Of a stretch of DNA of 64,000 bases, positions 1 to 8,211 are shown piece by piece. The position numbers and the translations under genes are program-made. Within the stretch, counting starts at the first letter, position 1. Each line of letters opens with the position of its first letter. Origin of the DNA: Prevotella sp. UBA2456 (GTDB lineage: Bacteria; Bacteroidota; Bacteroidia; Bacteroidales; Bacteroidaceae); assembly GCA_002342415.1 (NCBI GenBank), contig DDPY01000016.1, forward strand, positions 11,470 to 75,469, given 5' to 3'. The notes beneath the pieces are model-generated. The model saw only the letters and a list, made by a program, of their open reading frames with translations, did no database searches and had not been told where the DNA came from.

Positions 1-1751
1 GAGAGCATCATGCCCATGCGCACACCGTCGGCGCCAAACTTCTCGATCAGCTCGATGGGGTCGGGCGAGTTGCCGAGCGACTTTGACATCTTGCGACCTA
101 ATTTGTCGCGCACGATACCAGTGAAGTACACGTGCTTGAAGGGCATCTTGCCTACATACTCGTAGCCTGCCATAATCATGCGGGCCACCCAGAAGAAGAT
201 GATGTCCGGACCCGTCACCAAGTCTGAGGTGGGGTAGTAGTAGTTGATTTCCTCGTTGCCGGGGTTGTTGATGCCGTCGAAGAGCGAGATGGGCCACAGC
301 CAGCTCGAGAACCATGTGTCCAGCGCATCCTCGTCCTGACGAAGGTCTGCATCGGTGATGGCAGGATTCTTCTGTTGGGCCAGCTCGAGTGCTTTCTCGC
401 GGCTTTCAGCCACCACGAAGTCGTTTTCGCCCTCGCCATAGTAGTAGGCGGGAATGCGGTGTCCCCACCACAGCTGGCGAGAAATGCACCAGTCCTGGAT
501 ATTCTCCAGCCAGTTCTTGTAGGTGTTCTTGTATTTCGTGGGATAGAACTTCAGCTCGTCGTTCATCACGGGTGGCAGGGCGATGTCGGCAAAGTGCTTC
601 ATCGACAGGAACCACTGCATCGAGAGGCGTGGCTCGATGGCGGTATCGGGGTTGCGCTCCGAGTAGCCCACCTTGTTGGTATAGTCCTCGATGCGCTCCA
701 TCAGGCCAGCATCCTGCAAGTCCTTGGCTATCTGCTTGCGGCAGTCCATGCGGTCCATGCCCACGTAGATGGGGCTCTGGTCGCTGATGGTGCCGTCGGC
801 ATTGAAGATGTCGATGGTTTCCAAGTTGTGGGTCTTGCCCAGCATGTAGTCGTTGGTGTCGTGGGCGGGAGTCACCTTCAGACAGCCCGTACCGAACTCG
901 ATGTCCACATAGCGGTCTTCGATGACGGGAATCACTCGGTTCACCAGCGGAACAATGACCTTGCGGCCCTTCAGCCACTGGTTCTTCGGGTCTTTGGGGT
1001 TGATACACATGGCCGTATCGCCCATGATGGTCTCAGGGCGCGTGGTAGCCACTACGGCATAGTAGCCCTTGCCGTCCTTGTGGATGATGTTGCCCTCGGC
1101 CTTCAGCGCCTCTTCGTTGTCCAGCTGCTTCAGCCCGTCCACATAGTATTTCAGATGGAACAGGTGGCTGTGCTCCTCCTTGTAGATCACCTCCTCGGTC
1201 GAGAGGGCCGTCAGCGCCTTCGGATCCCAGTTCACCATGCGCAGGCCGCGATAGATGAGTCCCTTGTTGTAAAGGTCTACAAACACCTTGATGACACTCT
1301 CCGAGCGCTTCTCGTCCATCGTGAAGGCCGTGCGGTCCCAGTCGCATGAGGCTCCCAGGCGGCGCAGCTGCTTCAGGATGATGCCTCCGTGCTCGTGCGT
1401 CCAGTCCCAGGCATGCTCCAGAAACTGCTCGCGCGTCAGGTCGTGCTTCTTGATGCCCTGCTCGGCCAGCTTCTTCACCACCTTGGCCTCAGTAGCTATC
1501 GAGGCATGGTCGGTGCCCGGCACCCAGCAGGCATTCTTGCCCTCCATGCGTGCACGGCGCACTAAGATGTCCTGAATGGTGTTGTTCAGCATGTGACCCA
1601 TGTGCAGCACACCCGTTACGTTGGGTGGCGGGATGACGATAGTATAGGGCTCGCGTCCATCGGGTTTACTACTGAAGAGCTTGTTATCCAGCCAATACTG
1701 ATACCATTTTGATTCGACCTCTTTTGGGTCGTATTTACTTGCTAATTCCAT
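1..1751 (-). CDS. valS: Valyl-tRNA synthetase, N-terminal part (3' end outside window)
   Basis: Class I aminoacyl-tRNA synthetase that charges tRNA-Val in the cytoplasm. The minus-strand frame opens with [20 protein letters not shown] and stays open to base 1 (about 583 codons). The HIGH-type motif HMGH lies near residue 50 ([13 protein letters not shown]), the CP1 editing insert follows ([17 protein letters not shown] region and [13 protein letters not shown]), and KMSKS is at about residues 554-558 (bases 78-92). The anticodon-binding and coiled-coil C-terminus, roughly 300 residues, is off the window. The start is the ATG at 1749-1751, 22 nt downstream of a near-perfect Bacteroidetes promoter. 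Assignment as ValS rather than IleS or LeuS rests on the overall N-terminal sequence, which I recognise as ValS. Confidence 0.97.
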   Translation of the reverse strand, partial: MELASKYDPKEVESKWYQYWLDNKLFSSKPDGREPYTIVIPPPNVTGVLHMGHMLNNTIQDILVRRARMEGKNACWVPGTDHASIATEAKVVKKLAEQGIKKHDLTREQFLEHAWDWTHEHGGIILKQLRRLGASCDWDRTAFTMDEKRSESVIKVFVDLYNKGLIYRGLRMVNWDPKALTALSTEEVIYKEEHSHLFHLKYYVDGLKQLDNEEALKAEGNIIHKDGKGYYAVVATTRPETIMGDTAMCINPKDPKNQWLKGRKVIVPLVNRVIPVIEDRYVDIEFGTGCLKVTPAHDTNDYMLGKTHNLETIDIFNADGTISDQSPIYVGMDRMDCRKQIAKDLQDAGLMERIEDYTNKVGYSERNPDTAIEPRLSMQWFLSMKHFADIALPPVMNDELKFYPTKYKNTYKNWLENIQDWCISRQLWWGHRIPAYYYGEGENDFVVAESREKALELAQQKNPAITDADLRQDEDALDTWFSSWLWPISLFDGINNPGNEEINYYYPTSDLVTGPDIIFFWVARMIMAGYEYVGKMPFKHVYFTGIVRDKLGRKMSKSLGNSPDPIELIEKFGADGVRMGMML

Positions 1752-1772
1752 ACTTATTATAATAATTGCCTG

Positions 1773-1804
1773 CAAAGGTACGAATAAGTGAGCAAAAAGC
1801 CAAA
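1773..1804 (-). promoter_or_regulatory. Promoter of valS
   Basis: Read on the minus strand, TTTG (1801-1804), a 20-nt spacer and TACCTTTG (1773-1780) match the Bacteroidetes primary-sigma consensus TTTG-N19-21-TAnnTTTG. The valS ATG lies 22 nt downstream. Confidence 0.85.
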
Positions 1805-1845
1805 ATTTATTTGTTTTTTTTCAGCCATTTCGCTTGTGATGACAA

Positions 1846-1978
1846 ATGACAGATGACAGATGACAGTTTTTTGAATTTGAGAGTATAGAGAGTATAGTAT
1901 TATATATATTATAATATATATAATACTATCTATAATGTCATCGTGATTTTCAAAAAACTGTCATCTGTCATCTGTCAT
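1846..1978. repeat. Nested inverted repeat (MITE-like or long hairpin)
   Basis: Perfect 30-bp inverted arms lie at 1846-1875 and 1949-1978. Each arm is made of the 7-mer GATGACA repeated, ending in CAGTTTTTTGAA. Inside is an independent, perfect 36-bp AT-rich palindrome at 1894-1929. The element sits between the divergent valS promoter and a gene that has lost its 5' end right at the right arm. No transposase frame is present. It could be a non-autonomous element, a recombination scar or a very strong bidirectional hairpin; the sequence alone does not decide. Confidence 0.8.
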
Positions 1979-2023
1979 CGCCAGCCCTGTTCCTCTTAGC
2001 GTACACTGCTCCGTCTGGATGAA

Positions 2024-2127
2024 TTTGTGCAATTACCGATTGCACAAACAGAGGAGGGTGAGATTGCGCAGTCAGTGCCTACACAATTACCCCTGAACGA
2101 AATTGTGCAATCGCCAATTGCACAATT
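2024..2127. repeat. Two near-identical short hairpins
   Basis: TTTGTGCAAT-N5-ATTGCACAAA at 2024-2048 and AATTGTGCAAT-N5-ATTGCACAATT at 2101-2127 share the stem TTGTGCAAT and a 5-nt loop. They lie in the Gln/Ile-rich start of the truncated DUF1016 frame. They may simply reflect repeated IAQ/IVQ coding, but the exact dyads go beyond that. Confidence 0.7.
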
Positions 2128-2863
2128 AGACACGCCTTTAATCAATATGCCAAGAATATTGGCTTTGGCAACATTCACCAGCCATATTGAGATCATGAAC
2201 CGATGCAAGTCATACGATGAACGCGTGTTCTATATGCTTTACGCTGCACGCCAAAGGCTTAATACAGAGGAACTACGTCGTTGCATTGTCAATCAGACTT
2301 ATTCTACGCTTCTTGACAAAGACAAGATGCTGTCGCCACAACTGCTGAAAGATTATCCCAGTTCTGAGTACTTGCTAAAGGACAAGGCTGTAGTGGACTT
2401 CCTGGGTCTTCCTGCAAAATATAATGAGCACCACCTGCACAAAGGATTGCTTGAACATATGAAGGAATTCTTTCTGGAATTGGGCAAGGATTTCCTTTTC
2501 GTTGATAGTGAATATGGAGTTCAAGTGGGTGGGTCAACCAAGCGCATAGACCTGCTTTTCTATCATCGGGCATTACAATGTCTGGTTGCAATCGAGTTGA
2601 AAGCGGTTGATTTCCAGCCTGAGTTTGTCGGCAAGATGGATATGTATCTGGAGGCCCTTGACAGAGATGTGAAGCGGGATAACGAGAATCCAAGTATTGG
2701 TATTATCCTCTGTCCATCTGCTGACCGCAGCATGGTAGAATACACACTGAGCCGTTCTCTAAGCCCTACGATGGTGGCTGAATACCAACGGAAACTGATA
2801 CCGCAAGAGGTAATGAGAAGATCTCTTGAAGAATACTGCTCATTCATTAAAAACAATCAATAA
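2027..2863 (+). CDS. DUF1016/YhcG-type PD-(D/E)XK nuclease, 5'-truncated (probably decayed)
   Basis: The C-terminal half carries the YhcG_C nuclease domain: FFLELGKDFLFVDSEYGV, then DLLFYHRALQCLVAIELK (the D...ExK core) and the tail ENPSIGIILCPSADRSMVEYTL. The middle (residues about 50-115) resembles the end of the DUF1016 N-terminal domain, but the first 70-100 residues usual for the family are absent. The frame continues upstream of the GTG at 2027 to a stop at 1997-1999, about 20 bp from the right arm of the inverted repeat, so the gene looks cut there. DUF1016 proteins are often found beside restriction and mobile loci. Translation, if any, would need the GTG at 2027 or a later ATG such as 2147. 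Confidence 0.75.
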   Translation: MQLPIAQTEEGEIAQSVPTQLPLNEIVQSPIAQLDTPLINMPRILALATFTSHIEIMNRCKSYDERVFYMLYAARQRLNTEELRRCIVNQTYSTLLDKDKMLSPQLLKDYPSSEYLLKDKAVVDFLGLPAKYNEHHLHKGLLEHMKEFFLELGKDFLFVDSEYGVQVGGSTKRIDLLFYHRALQCLVAIELKAVDFQPEFVGKMDMYLEALDRDVKRDNENPSIGIILCPSADRSMVEYTLSRSLSPTMVAEYQRKLIPQEVMRRSLEEYCSFIKNNQ

Positions 2864-2870
2864 TTGCTTA

Positions 2871-3137
2871 TGTCACCACTTGGCGATTTATACAAGGCAC
2901 TTTTCTAAGCCGTTGTTCACTCCAGAACAAATAACTCATTATCAAGAATATGCAACAGAAAAGGCTATGGCTGTTTTCATTGTATTAGGCGTTGGGGGTG
3001 CTCCTTCCATGCCGGAAGAACTCTACCTGATTCCTCTTATTTCAATCTCTCAGATACAATCCAACCCCTCATCGCTCAAACAATACAAAAGAGAGTTCGT
3101 CAATAAATGGTTCTCAATAGAAGAGTTTAAAGAGTGA
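2871..3137 (+). pseudogene. Remnant of a C-terminal segment of a larger protein
   Basis: An open stretch reads HYQEYATEKAMAVFIVLGVG, then GAPSMPEELYLIPLISI, and stops at 3137. This resembles the tail of Bacteroidetes nuclease-like proteins with a VGG-P-PEELY-IPL motif. The 5' part does not fit: an ATG at about 2871 begins MSPLGDLYKALF and hits a stop at once, while the frame with the recognisable tail has no convincing start, only an overlap into the upstream gene from 2826. A frameshift and internal deletion are the simplest explanation. The family assignment is from memory of the motif and is weak. Confidence 0.45.
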
Positions 3138-3165
3138 ATGACTATTTAATATTGGGAGGATTTAC

Positions 3166-3501
3166 GTGAGGTATTTGAACTCTGGCATATTTCAACACGA
3201 AGTACTGGAATATGTAAAAGGGAGTAATGATGTCCAGAAAGATGTCCTGAAAGAACTGTCTGAAAAACAGAAAGTGATAATTGAAATGATTATTGCTGAT
3301 CCTTTCTTATCGGCAAAGGCAATTTCGGAAAAGATTTCGGAGAAGATGTCGGAAAAGATGTCGGAAAAGATGTCGGAAAAGGAAGGTGTCAATGAGAGAA
3401 CCATCGAAAGGGATATTGCCAAACTGAAGAAATTGGGTGTTCTCACTCGTGAAGGTGGACGTAAGGAAGGCAAATGGGTCATTAATAATAAATACCAATG
3501 A
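3166..3501 (+). CDS. Small winged-helix protein or C-terminal remnant with (MSEK)n repeat
   Basis: A 111-residue frame with GTG start at 3166, preceded by GGGAGG 8-13 nt upstream. Residues about 30-105 form a winged-helix-like unit (NERTIERDIAKLKKLGVL, then TREGGRKEGKWVI), as found at the C-terminus of AlbA_2/RecG-like or Fic-type proteins. The helix-turn-helix is interrupted by a tandem repeat of 12-bp units (ATGTCGGAAAAG and variants, about 3328-3380) encoding I/M-SEK. No catalytic domain is present, so this is either a small DNA-binding protein or the tail of a deleted gene. Being next to two other damaged genes favours the latter. Confidence 0.5.
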   Translation: MRYLNSGIFQHEVLEYVKGSNDVQKDVLKELSEKQKVIIEMIIADPFLSAKAISEKISEKMSEKMSEKMSEKEGVNERTIERDIAKLKKLGVLTREGGRKEGKWVINNKYQ

Positions 3502-3584
3502 TAACAACTGATTTTTACTAATCACAAAGGGATGAATGTAATTGGATTATTATGGCTCTTTGTGAACTCAAGCCCTATTGCATT

Positions 3585-3611
3585 GATGGAACAACTTAAA
3601 AATGTTCCATC
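3585..3611. repeat. Short hairpin, 9-bp arms
   Basis: GATGGAACA (3585-3593) pairs with TGTTCCATC (3603-3611), and the right arm sequence is repeated immediately after it. It lies between the winged-helix frame and tRNA-His. There is no T-run strong enough to call a terminator with confidence. Confidence 0.5.
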
Positions 3612-3685
3612 AATGTTCCATCAAAATTGAAAGGTGCGGGAATTAAAAATCCCTGCAAGTGCTTGACTTACAGGAATTCCCTTTG

Positions 3686-3763
3686 TGGGGTGCCCGGACG
3701 GACTCGAACCGTCGACATTCAGAACCACAATCTGACGCTCTAACCAACTGAACTACGGGCACC
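3686..3763 (-). tRNA. tRNA-His (anticodon GTG)
   Basis: On the minus strand the acceptor GTGCCCG pairs with CGGGCAC. The D-arm TAGTTCAGTTGGTTAGAGC, the anticodon loop TTGTGGT giving anticodon GTG, and the T-arm GGTTCGAGTCC are all intact. The encoded extra 5' G (G-1, at 3763) opposite C73 is diagnostic for tRNA-His. The 3' CCA is encoded (3686-3688). The gene has its own promoter upstream. The 3' end faces the decayed island, a common integration side for tRNA genes. Confidence 0.97.
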
Positions 3764-3779
3764 ATCTGAATTGCGGGTG

Positions 3780-3811
3780 CAAAGGTACGCATTAAATTCG
3801 AAACAACCAAA
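3780..3811 (-). promoter_or_regulatory. Promoter of tRNA-His
   Basis: On the minus strand, TTTG (3808-3811), a 20-nt spacer and TACCTTTG (3780-3787) match the Bacteroidetes promoter consensus, 16 nt upstream of the tRNA. Confidence 0.85.
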
Positions 3812-3902
3812 CTTTTATTCGATTTTTTGAGAAAAAAATCTAAAACGGCCTGTTTATAGATAAATGTATGCCGTATTATGTTTTTTTCTTGCATATTTTA
3901 AC

Positions 3903-3910
3903 TATCTTTG
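3903..3910 (+). promoter_or_regulatory. Probable -7 box for the outer-membrane protein gene
   Basis: TATCTTTG matches the Bacteroidetes -7 element; the -33 element is not clearly conserved. It lies inside the longest open frame, which argues that translation begins downstream (ATG 3937). Confidence 0.6.
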
Positions 3911-3936
3911 CACCCGAAATGAAATTGTGTACAATT

Positions 3937-4872
3937 ATGTATCAAACTAAACGGACGACGATTATCTGTTTTGCTTTATTGCAGAGTCTGGTCATGATGG
4001 CGCAACTGAGCGACCCGAGGGAGAAATTGGGTATCACAGCAACAGTGGATGGCTCTACTAATACGGACTATCGCTGGAAGACGGAGGGGGGAGAGCTTCT
4101 GGAAACGGGGCGCATGCGGCAAGGAGTCAATGCGCGATTGAGAGCCAACGTGCGACTGCTGGGCAGCAAACGGTTCTCGCTCTCGTTCAACCCGTTCTAT
4201 AATTTCAGTACGCGAAGCTTGAAGGCGGATGCCGACGGACAGCAGTTGCAATTGCCCATCCCCAGTGCGCACCATCACTATGGTGGCGGATTCACCGGCA
4301 CCTACAATACGCAGTGGTTGGGCAAGCCGTTTACGTTGATGGCTATGATTATGGGTAACTTCTCGCAATACGGCTACGAGAACTTCTCGGCTATGGGCGG
4401 AGCCGTGTTCACCATCACGCGCAGCCGCACGACCTATTTGGCCCTGGGCGGTCTGCTGCTATTAGGCACCTCAGTGAAGTGGCCGCTCTATCCGTTGATT
4501 ATCTACAACCACCGCTTCGACGACCGCTGGAGCATCAGCTGTCTGGAGACCAACAACTATCTCTACTATCAGGCCTCGCCAAAGCTGCGCTATGCCCTGG
4601 GCATGGAGATTGTGACAGACAAGATATACCTGCGCCCCGACCGCAAAGACCTGCCGAGGAAAGCCGAGATTAGCGAGCTGTCAGAGCGCTTCGGTATCTT
4701 TGCCGACCTGCAGGCTGCCCAGGGTCTGTCGCTGAATTTCGGTGTGGGCGTCACCGTACCATTTTATAGTCGCCTGCGCGAGAGTGGATACAACAAGACA
4801 TACATGCGCATGTATGACCACGTGAAGCCTTTTGTGAAGCTCCAATTGAAATACAGCATCCTGTCACGCTAA
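3937..4872 (+). CDS. Exported protein, probable outer-membrane barrel (DUF6268-like)
   Basis: A 311-residue protein with N-terminal signal peptide (MYQTKRTTIICFALLQSLVM, then MAQ as cleavage region). The body is rich in alternating aromatic/polar strands (RFSLSFNPFYNFSTR, HHHYGGGFTGTYNTQW, TYLALGGLLLLGTSVKW, YNHRFDDRWSISCLETNNYL) and ends with a C-terminal strand LQLKYSILSR, as in small beta-barrel porin-like proteins. The 3937 ATG is chosen because the -7 box at 3903-3910 would place the transcription start after the earlier in-frame starts. Function is unknown. The DUF6268 match is recalled from overall character rather than a motif. Confidence 0.65.
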   Translation: MYQTKRTTIICFALLQSLVMMAQLSDPREKLGITATVDGSTNTDYRWKTEGGELLETGRMRQGVNARLRANVRLLGSKRFSLSFNPFYNFSTRSLKADADGQQLQLPIPSAHHHYGGGFTGTYNTQWLGKPFTLMAMIMGNFSQYGYENFSAMGGAVFTITRSRTTYLALGGLLLLGTSVKWPLYPLIIYNHRFDDRWSISCLETNNYLYYQASPKLRYALGMEIVTDKIYLRPDRKDLPRKAEISELSERFGIFADLQAAQGLSLNFGVGVTVPFYSRLRESGYNKTYMRMYDHVKPFVKLQLKYSILSR

Positions 4873-4914
4873 GCCGCGCTGAATTCACTATAGCTGATTT
4901 TTTGTTGACTATTA

Positions 4915-4946
4915 TTTGGAAGTATCAAATAAATGTTGTATCTTTG
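4915..4946 (+). promoter_or_regulatory. Promoter of the transglutaminase/BspA-like gene
   Basis: TTTG (4915-4918), a 20-nt spacer and TATCTTTG (4939-4946) are a near-perfect Bacteroidetes promoter, leaving a leader of about 40 nt before ATG 4992. Confidence 0.85.
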
Positions 4947-4991
4947 CAGGGTATTAGGAGATATTCATTACTAAATAAAAAACAAGCAACT

Positions 4992-7328
4992 ATGAACAAC
5001 AGTACGAAACAACATTTGATGCGAGTAGCCAGTGTGATGCTGCTCAGCCTGTTTGTGGCTACCACCATATGGTCGCAGTCGGCCACGATGGTCAATAGTG
5101 TGAATACCGCTACTGCAGTGCAGTCTGCCGCCATGTCCGATGATGACGGCATGAGCAGTGCAGACCTGATGAAGGGCTATATCCAGCAGTGCTTCGACGA
5201 GCAGCTTCCTGCCTATCAGAAGCCGCAGCGCCGCGCTGCTGTTGCACAGTTGTCGGGCAACGACCTGAGGGCTTACAACTATTTGAAAGAAGTGGTGAAG
5301 AAGATTGCAGCCGGAGAGGTGGAAAGCACGCAGTTTGAGATACCGCTCGACCAGATCAACGAGGGCTCTGTGGAATATACCGCTGCCGATTTGGGCATCT
5401 CGGCCATTAAAGTTGGCGGCACGTTGTCGGAAGAAGCGAAGCAGAAGGCTATGGCCAAGGCCGGATTCGACATCACTGCCGTCAACAGGGCACTGGTGGC
5501 AGACATGCCTTACGAGCTGTACTGGTATGACAAGACAGAGGGTTGTAGTGGCCAGTATGGATTCTCATATAACTCGTCGACGGTGACGGTTACCACACTA
5601 CTGTTCACGATGAACATTGCTCAGGAGTATGCTGTGCAGGAGGGAGGCAATTATTATCCCATGCGCTTCAATACGAGTCTGGTGACATCGGTGAATGCTG
5701 CCGTGAAGAACGCCCAGACGGTGGCCGACGGTGCTACGGGCACACTGCTCCAACGCCTGCAATACTTCAAGGACAAGATATGCGAGATGGTGGACTACAA
5801 CCAGTCGGCAGTTGACTACAAGTGGCCATATGGTAACCCCTGGCAACTGGTATGGGTGTTCGATGGCGATGCCTCGACGAAGGTGGTCTGTGAGGGATAC
5901 TCCAAGGCCTTCAAGTATCTTTGCGACTTGAGCAAATTCTCGAATGCCGAGTGCCTGATAGCCACAGGCGACATGAATGGCGGTACGGGTGCCGGCGGCC
6001 ACATGTGGAATGTGATGAAGATGGACGACGGCAAGAGCTATATGGTGGATGTGACCAACTGCGACGACGGTACGGTGGGTGCGCCCAACCATCTGTTCAT
6101 GGCCTTCGGACCTGCTGGCAGCTATACCCAAGGCTATACCTTCACTGCCAATGGCCATGATATCAGCTATATATACGACGATGTGACAAAGGATAATTTC
6201 ACTGAGCCGGAGCTGACTATCTCGGCTACTAAGTATGAGGATTCAGGAGCGACTCCTACACCTGCGAAGTATAGCCTGACTTTCATGGTAGGCGATAAGG
6301 AGTATGCCGCTGCAGAATATGAGGAAGGAGCAACCATAGCGAAGCCCGAGAAAGACCCCGAGAAGGAAGGCTACACTTTCAAGGGCTGGAAGGATTTGCC
6401 CGAGACGATGCCTGCCAATGACCTGACGGTATCGGCTGTCTTCGAGGTGAATAAATATAAGGTAATATATAAGGTGGACGGTGAGGAATACCAGACGGTA
6501 GAGGTTGAATACGGTGCCAAGATTACGCTGATTGCTGCTCCTACAAAGGAAGGCTACACCTTCTCAGGATGGAGTGAGGCTCCAGAGACCATGCCTGCAA
6601 AAGACGTGACCATTACGGGAACGTTTACCAAGAACGCCGAACCCGAGCCAGAGCCGGAGCCTGAACCCGTTGATATCATTGCAGACGGAATAGTCTTTAC
6701 GTTGAATACAGACAATACAGCGGTATTGAAGTCGATGCCGGATGCTGCAGGAAAAATAGTCATTTCCTCCACCATCAATTATGATGGTAAAGAATATAAT
6801 ATTACCGTGATTGGCGAAGGTGCACTGAAGGACAATACGAGCATTACCGAGGTGACCGTGCCCAACGGCATTGAGAAGATAGAGGCAAGAGCCTTCATGG
6901 GATGCAGTAATCTGAATAAGATAGATCTTGGCAACTGCAGATTTATAGGTCCGCAGGCAATGTCAAGTATCTGTATCCCGTCTGTCCTGAATGTCAACCA
7001 TCGCGTAGAAGGCGAAGGACTGAAGGTGTACTGCCGTGCTGCCAGTGTTCCCGAGATAGCATCTGACGCCTTTGAGGGAACGACGCTCAGCAACGCCACG
7101 CTCATCGTGAAGGACGGACTGGCAGATAGCTACCGCGCAGCAGCCGTATGGAAAGACTTCGGCACCATCCTGAGCGAGACAGAGGCCTCGGGTATCGGTA
7201 TCATCCTGCAGGATGCTGCCGACGGGCAGTTCTACTCAGTCAGCGGCATCGCCAGCGACAAGGCTTATAAGGGCTTGAACATTATCCGTACCACAGACGG
7301 ACGGACCAAGAAAGTGATAGTAAAATAA
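4992..7328 (+). CDS. Secreted transglutaminase-like protein with InlB-type and BspA-type LRR repeats
   Basis: A 778-residue protein. A signal peptide (MRVASVMLLSLFVATTIWSQ) is followed by a transglutaminase-like core with the triad Cys300 (VVCEGYSKAF), His337 (GGHMWNV) and Asp353 (YMVDVTNC). Residues about 425-545 contain two Listeria-Bacteroides (InlB B / Flg_new) repeats, each with GYTF-GW and PETMPA. A PEPEPEPEP linker (about 549-560) leads to a BspA/LRR_5 segment (ITEVTVPNGIEKIEARAFMG). The end, AYKGLNIIRTTDGRTKKVIV, resembles the short Prevotella C-terminal sorting tail used by type IX secretion. Likely a cell-surface or secreted protein; whether it cross-links or hydrolyses peptides is unknown. 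The ATG at 4992 fits the signal peptide and the promoter, so the longer frame from 4902 is not used. Confidence 0.85.
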   Translation: MNNSTKQHLMRVASVMLLSLFVATTIWSQSATMVNSVNTATAVQSAAMSDDDGMSSADLMKGYIQQCFDEQLPAYQKPQRRAAVAQLSGNDLRAYNYLKEVVKKIAAGEVESTQFEIPLDQINEGSVEYTAADLGISAIKVGGTLSEEAKQKAMAKAGFDITAVNRALVADMPYELYWYDKTEGCSGQYGFSYNSSTVTVTTLLFTMNIAQEYAVQEGGNYYPMRFNTSLVTSVNAAVKNAQTVADGATGTLLQRLQYFKDKICEMVDYNQSAVDYKWPYGNPWQLVWVFDGDASTKVVCEGYSKAFKYLCDLSKFSNAECLIATGDMNGGTGAGGHMWNVMKMDDGKSYMVDVTNCDDGTVGAPNHLFMAFGPAGSYTQGYTFTANGHDISYIYDDVTKDNFTEPELTISATKYEDSGATPTPAKYSLTFMVGDKEYAAAEYEEGATIAKPEKDPEKEGYTFKGWKDLPETMPANDLTVSAVFEVNKYKVIYKVDGEEYQTVEVEYGAKITLIAAPTKEGYTFSGWSEAPETMPAKDVTITGTFTKNAEPEPEPEPEPVDIIADGIVFTLNTDNTAVLKSMPDAAGKIVISSTINYDGKEYNITVIGEGALKDNTSITEVTVPNGIEKIEARAFMGCSNLNKIDLGNCRFIGPQAMSSICIPSVLNVNHRVEGEGLKVYCRAASVPEIASDAFEGTTLSNATLIVKDGLADSYRAAAVWKDFGTILSETEASGIGIILQDAADGQFYSVSGIASDKAYKGLNIIRTTDGRTKKVIVK

Positions 7329-7332
7329 TAAT

Positions 7333-8205
7333 ATGGTAAAGAGAAGATGGCGCTGCAAGCCGGGTGAACAGCCCACGGAGCTGGACAAGCGCATCATGTA
7401 TTTAGAGAACAAGGGGGTGTTGGTGCCTACACGTGAGCTGATCAAGACCCCAGAGCAAATAGAAGGCATCCGCAAGGCCGGTGTGGTGAACACCGGTGTG
7501 CTGGATGCAGTGGGAAAAGCTATTCATGCAGGAATGTCGACACTGGAGATAGACCAGATATGTCGCGACTACTGTGCCCAGCACGGAGCCATCCCTGCGT
7601 GTTTGAACTACGGTGGTGACGACGAGACACCACCGTTCCCTATGTCAGTATGTACAAGCATCAACGAGGTGGTGTGTCATGGTGTTCCCAAAGCTGATGA
7701 TATTCTGGAGGAGGGTGACATCATCAATGTTGACTTCACCACCATCCTGGACGGCTACTATGCCGATGCCTCGCGTATGTTCATCATCGGCAAGACGACG
7801 CCCGAGAAGGAGCAGCTGGTGCGTGTCACCAAGGAATGCCTGGAGATAGGCATGGAGGCCGCCAAGCCTTGGGGATTCGTCAACGATATCGGAAAGGCTA
7901 TCGAGAAGCACGCACGGAAGTATCACTACGGAGTGGTGCGCGACCTGTGCGGACATGGGGTAGGGTGCGACTTCCATGAGGAGCCCGAGGTGTGCCACTT
8001 TGCCCAGCGTGGCAACGGCATGCTGTTAGTGCCTGGAATGGTATTCACCATCGAGCCTATGATCAACATGGGCACCTGGAAAGTGTTCATCGATGCCGAC
8101 GACCCATACGGCTGGGAGGTCATCACCGAAGACGAACTGCCCTCGGCACAGTGGGAGCACACGCTGCTGATGACGGAGCATGGAGTGGAAATACTGACTT
8201 ACTGA
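7333..8205 (+). CDS. map: Methionine aminopeptidase type I
   Basis: Removes the initiator methionine from nascent proteins. The 290-residue protein carries the metal ligands of the family: NVDFTT and YYADASR (Asp pair), LCGHGVGCDFHEEP (His), TIEPM (Glu) and QWEHT (Glu), plus the substrate His of EVVCHGVP. The N-terminus (MVKRRWRCKPGEQPTELDKR) is a short basic extension of about 35 residues before the catalytic fold. It starts 4 nt after the preceding gene, and its stop is 6 nt before the tsaD ATG, so map and tsaD are probably co-transcribed. Confidence 0.96.
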   Translation: MVKRRWRCKPGEQPTELDKRIMYLENKGVLVPTRELIKTPEQIEGIRKAGVVNTGVLDAVGKAIHAGMSTLEIDQICRDYCAQHGAIPACLNYGGDDETPPFPMSVCTSINEVVCHGVPKADDILEEGDIINVDFTTILDGYYADASRMFIIGKTTPEKEQLVRVTKECLEIGMEAAKPWGFVNDIGKAIEKHARKYHYGVVRDLCGHGVGCDFHEEPEVCHFAQRGNGMLLVPGMVFTIEPMINMGTWKVFIDADDPYGWEVITEDELPSAQWEHTLLMTEHGVEILTY

Positions 8206-8211
8206 TTGTCT

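Noticed and set aside
375..1349. Long open frame on the plus strand opposite valS
   Set aside because: It mirrors the codon pattern of valS and has no family likeness; the minus-strand frame encodes clear ValS motifs.
3640..3763. att site at tRNA-His
   Set aside because: I found no direct repeat of the tRNA 3' end elsewhere in the 1752-3685 stretch, so no att pair can be supported.
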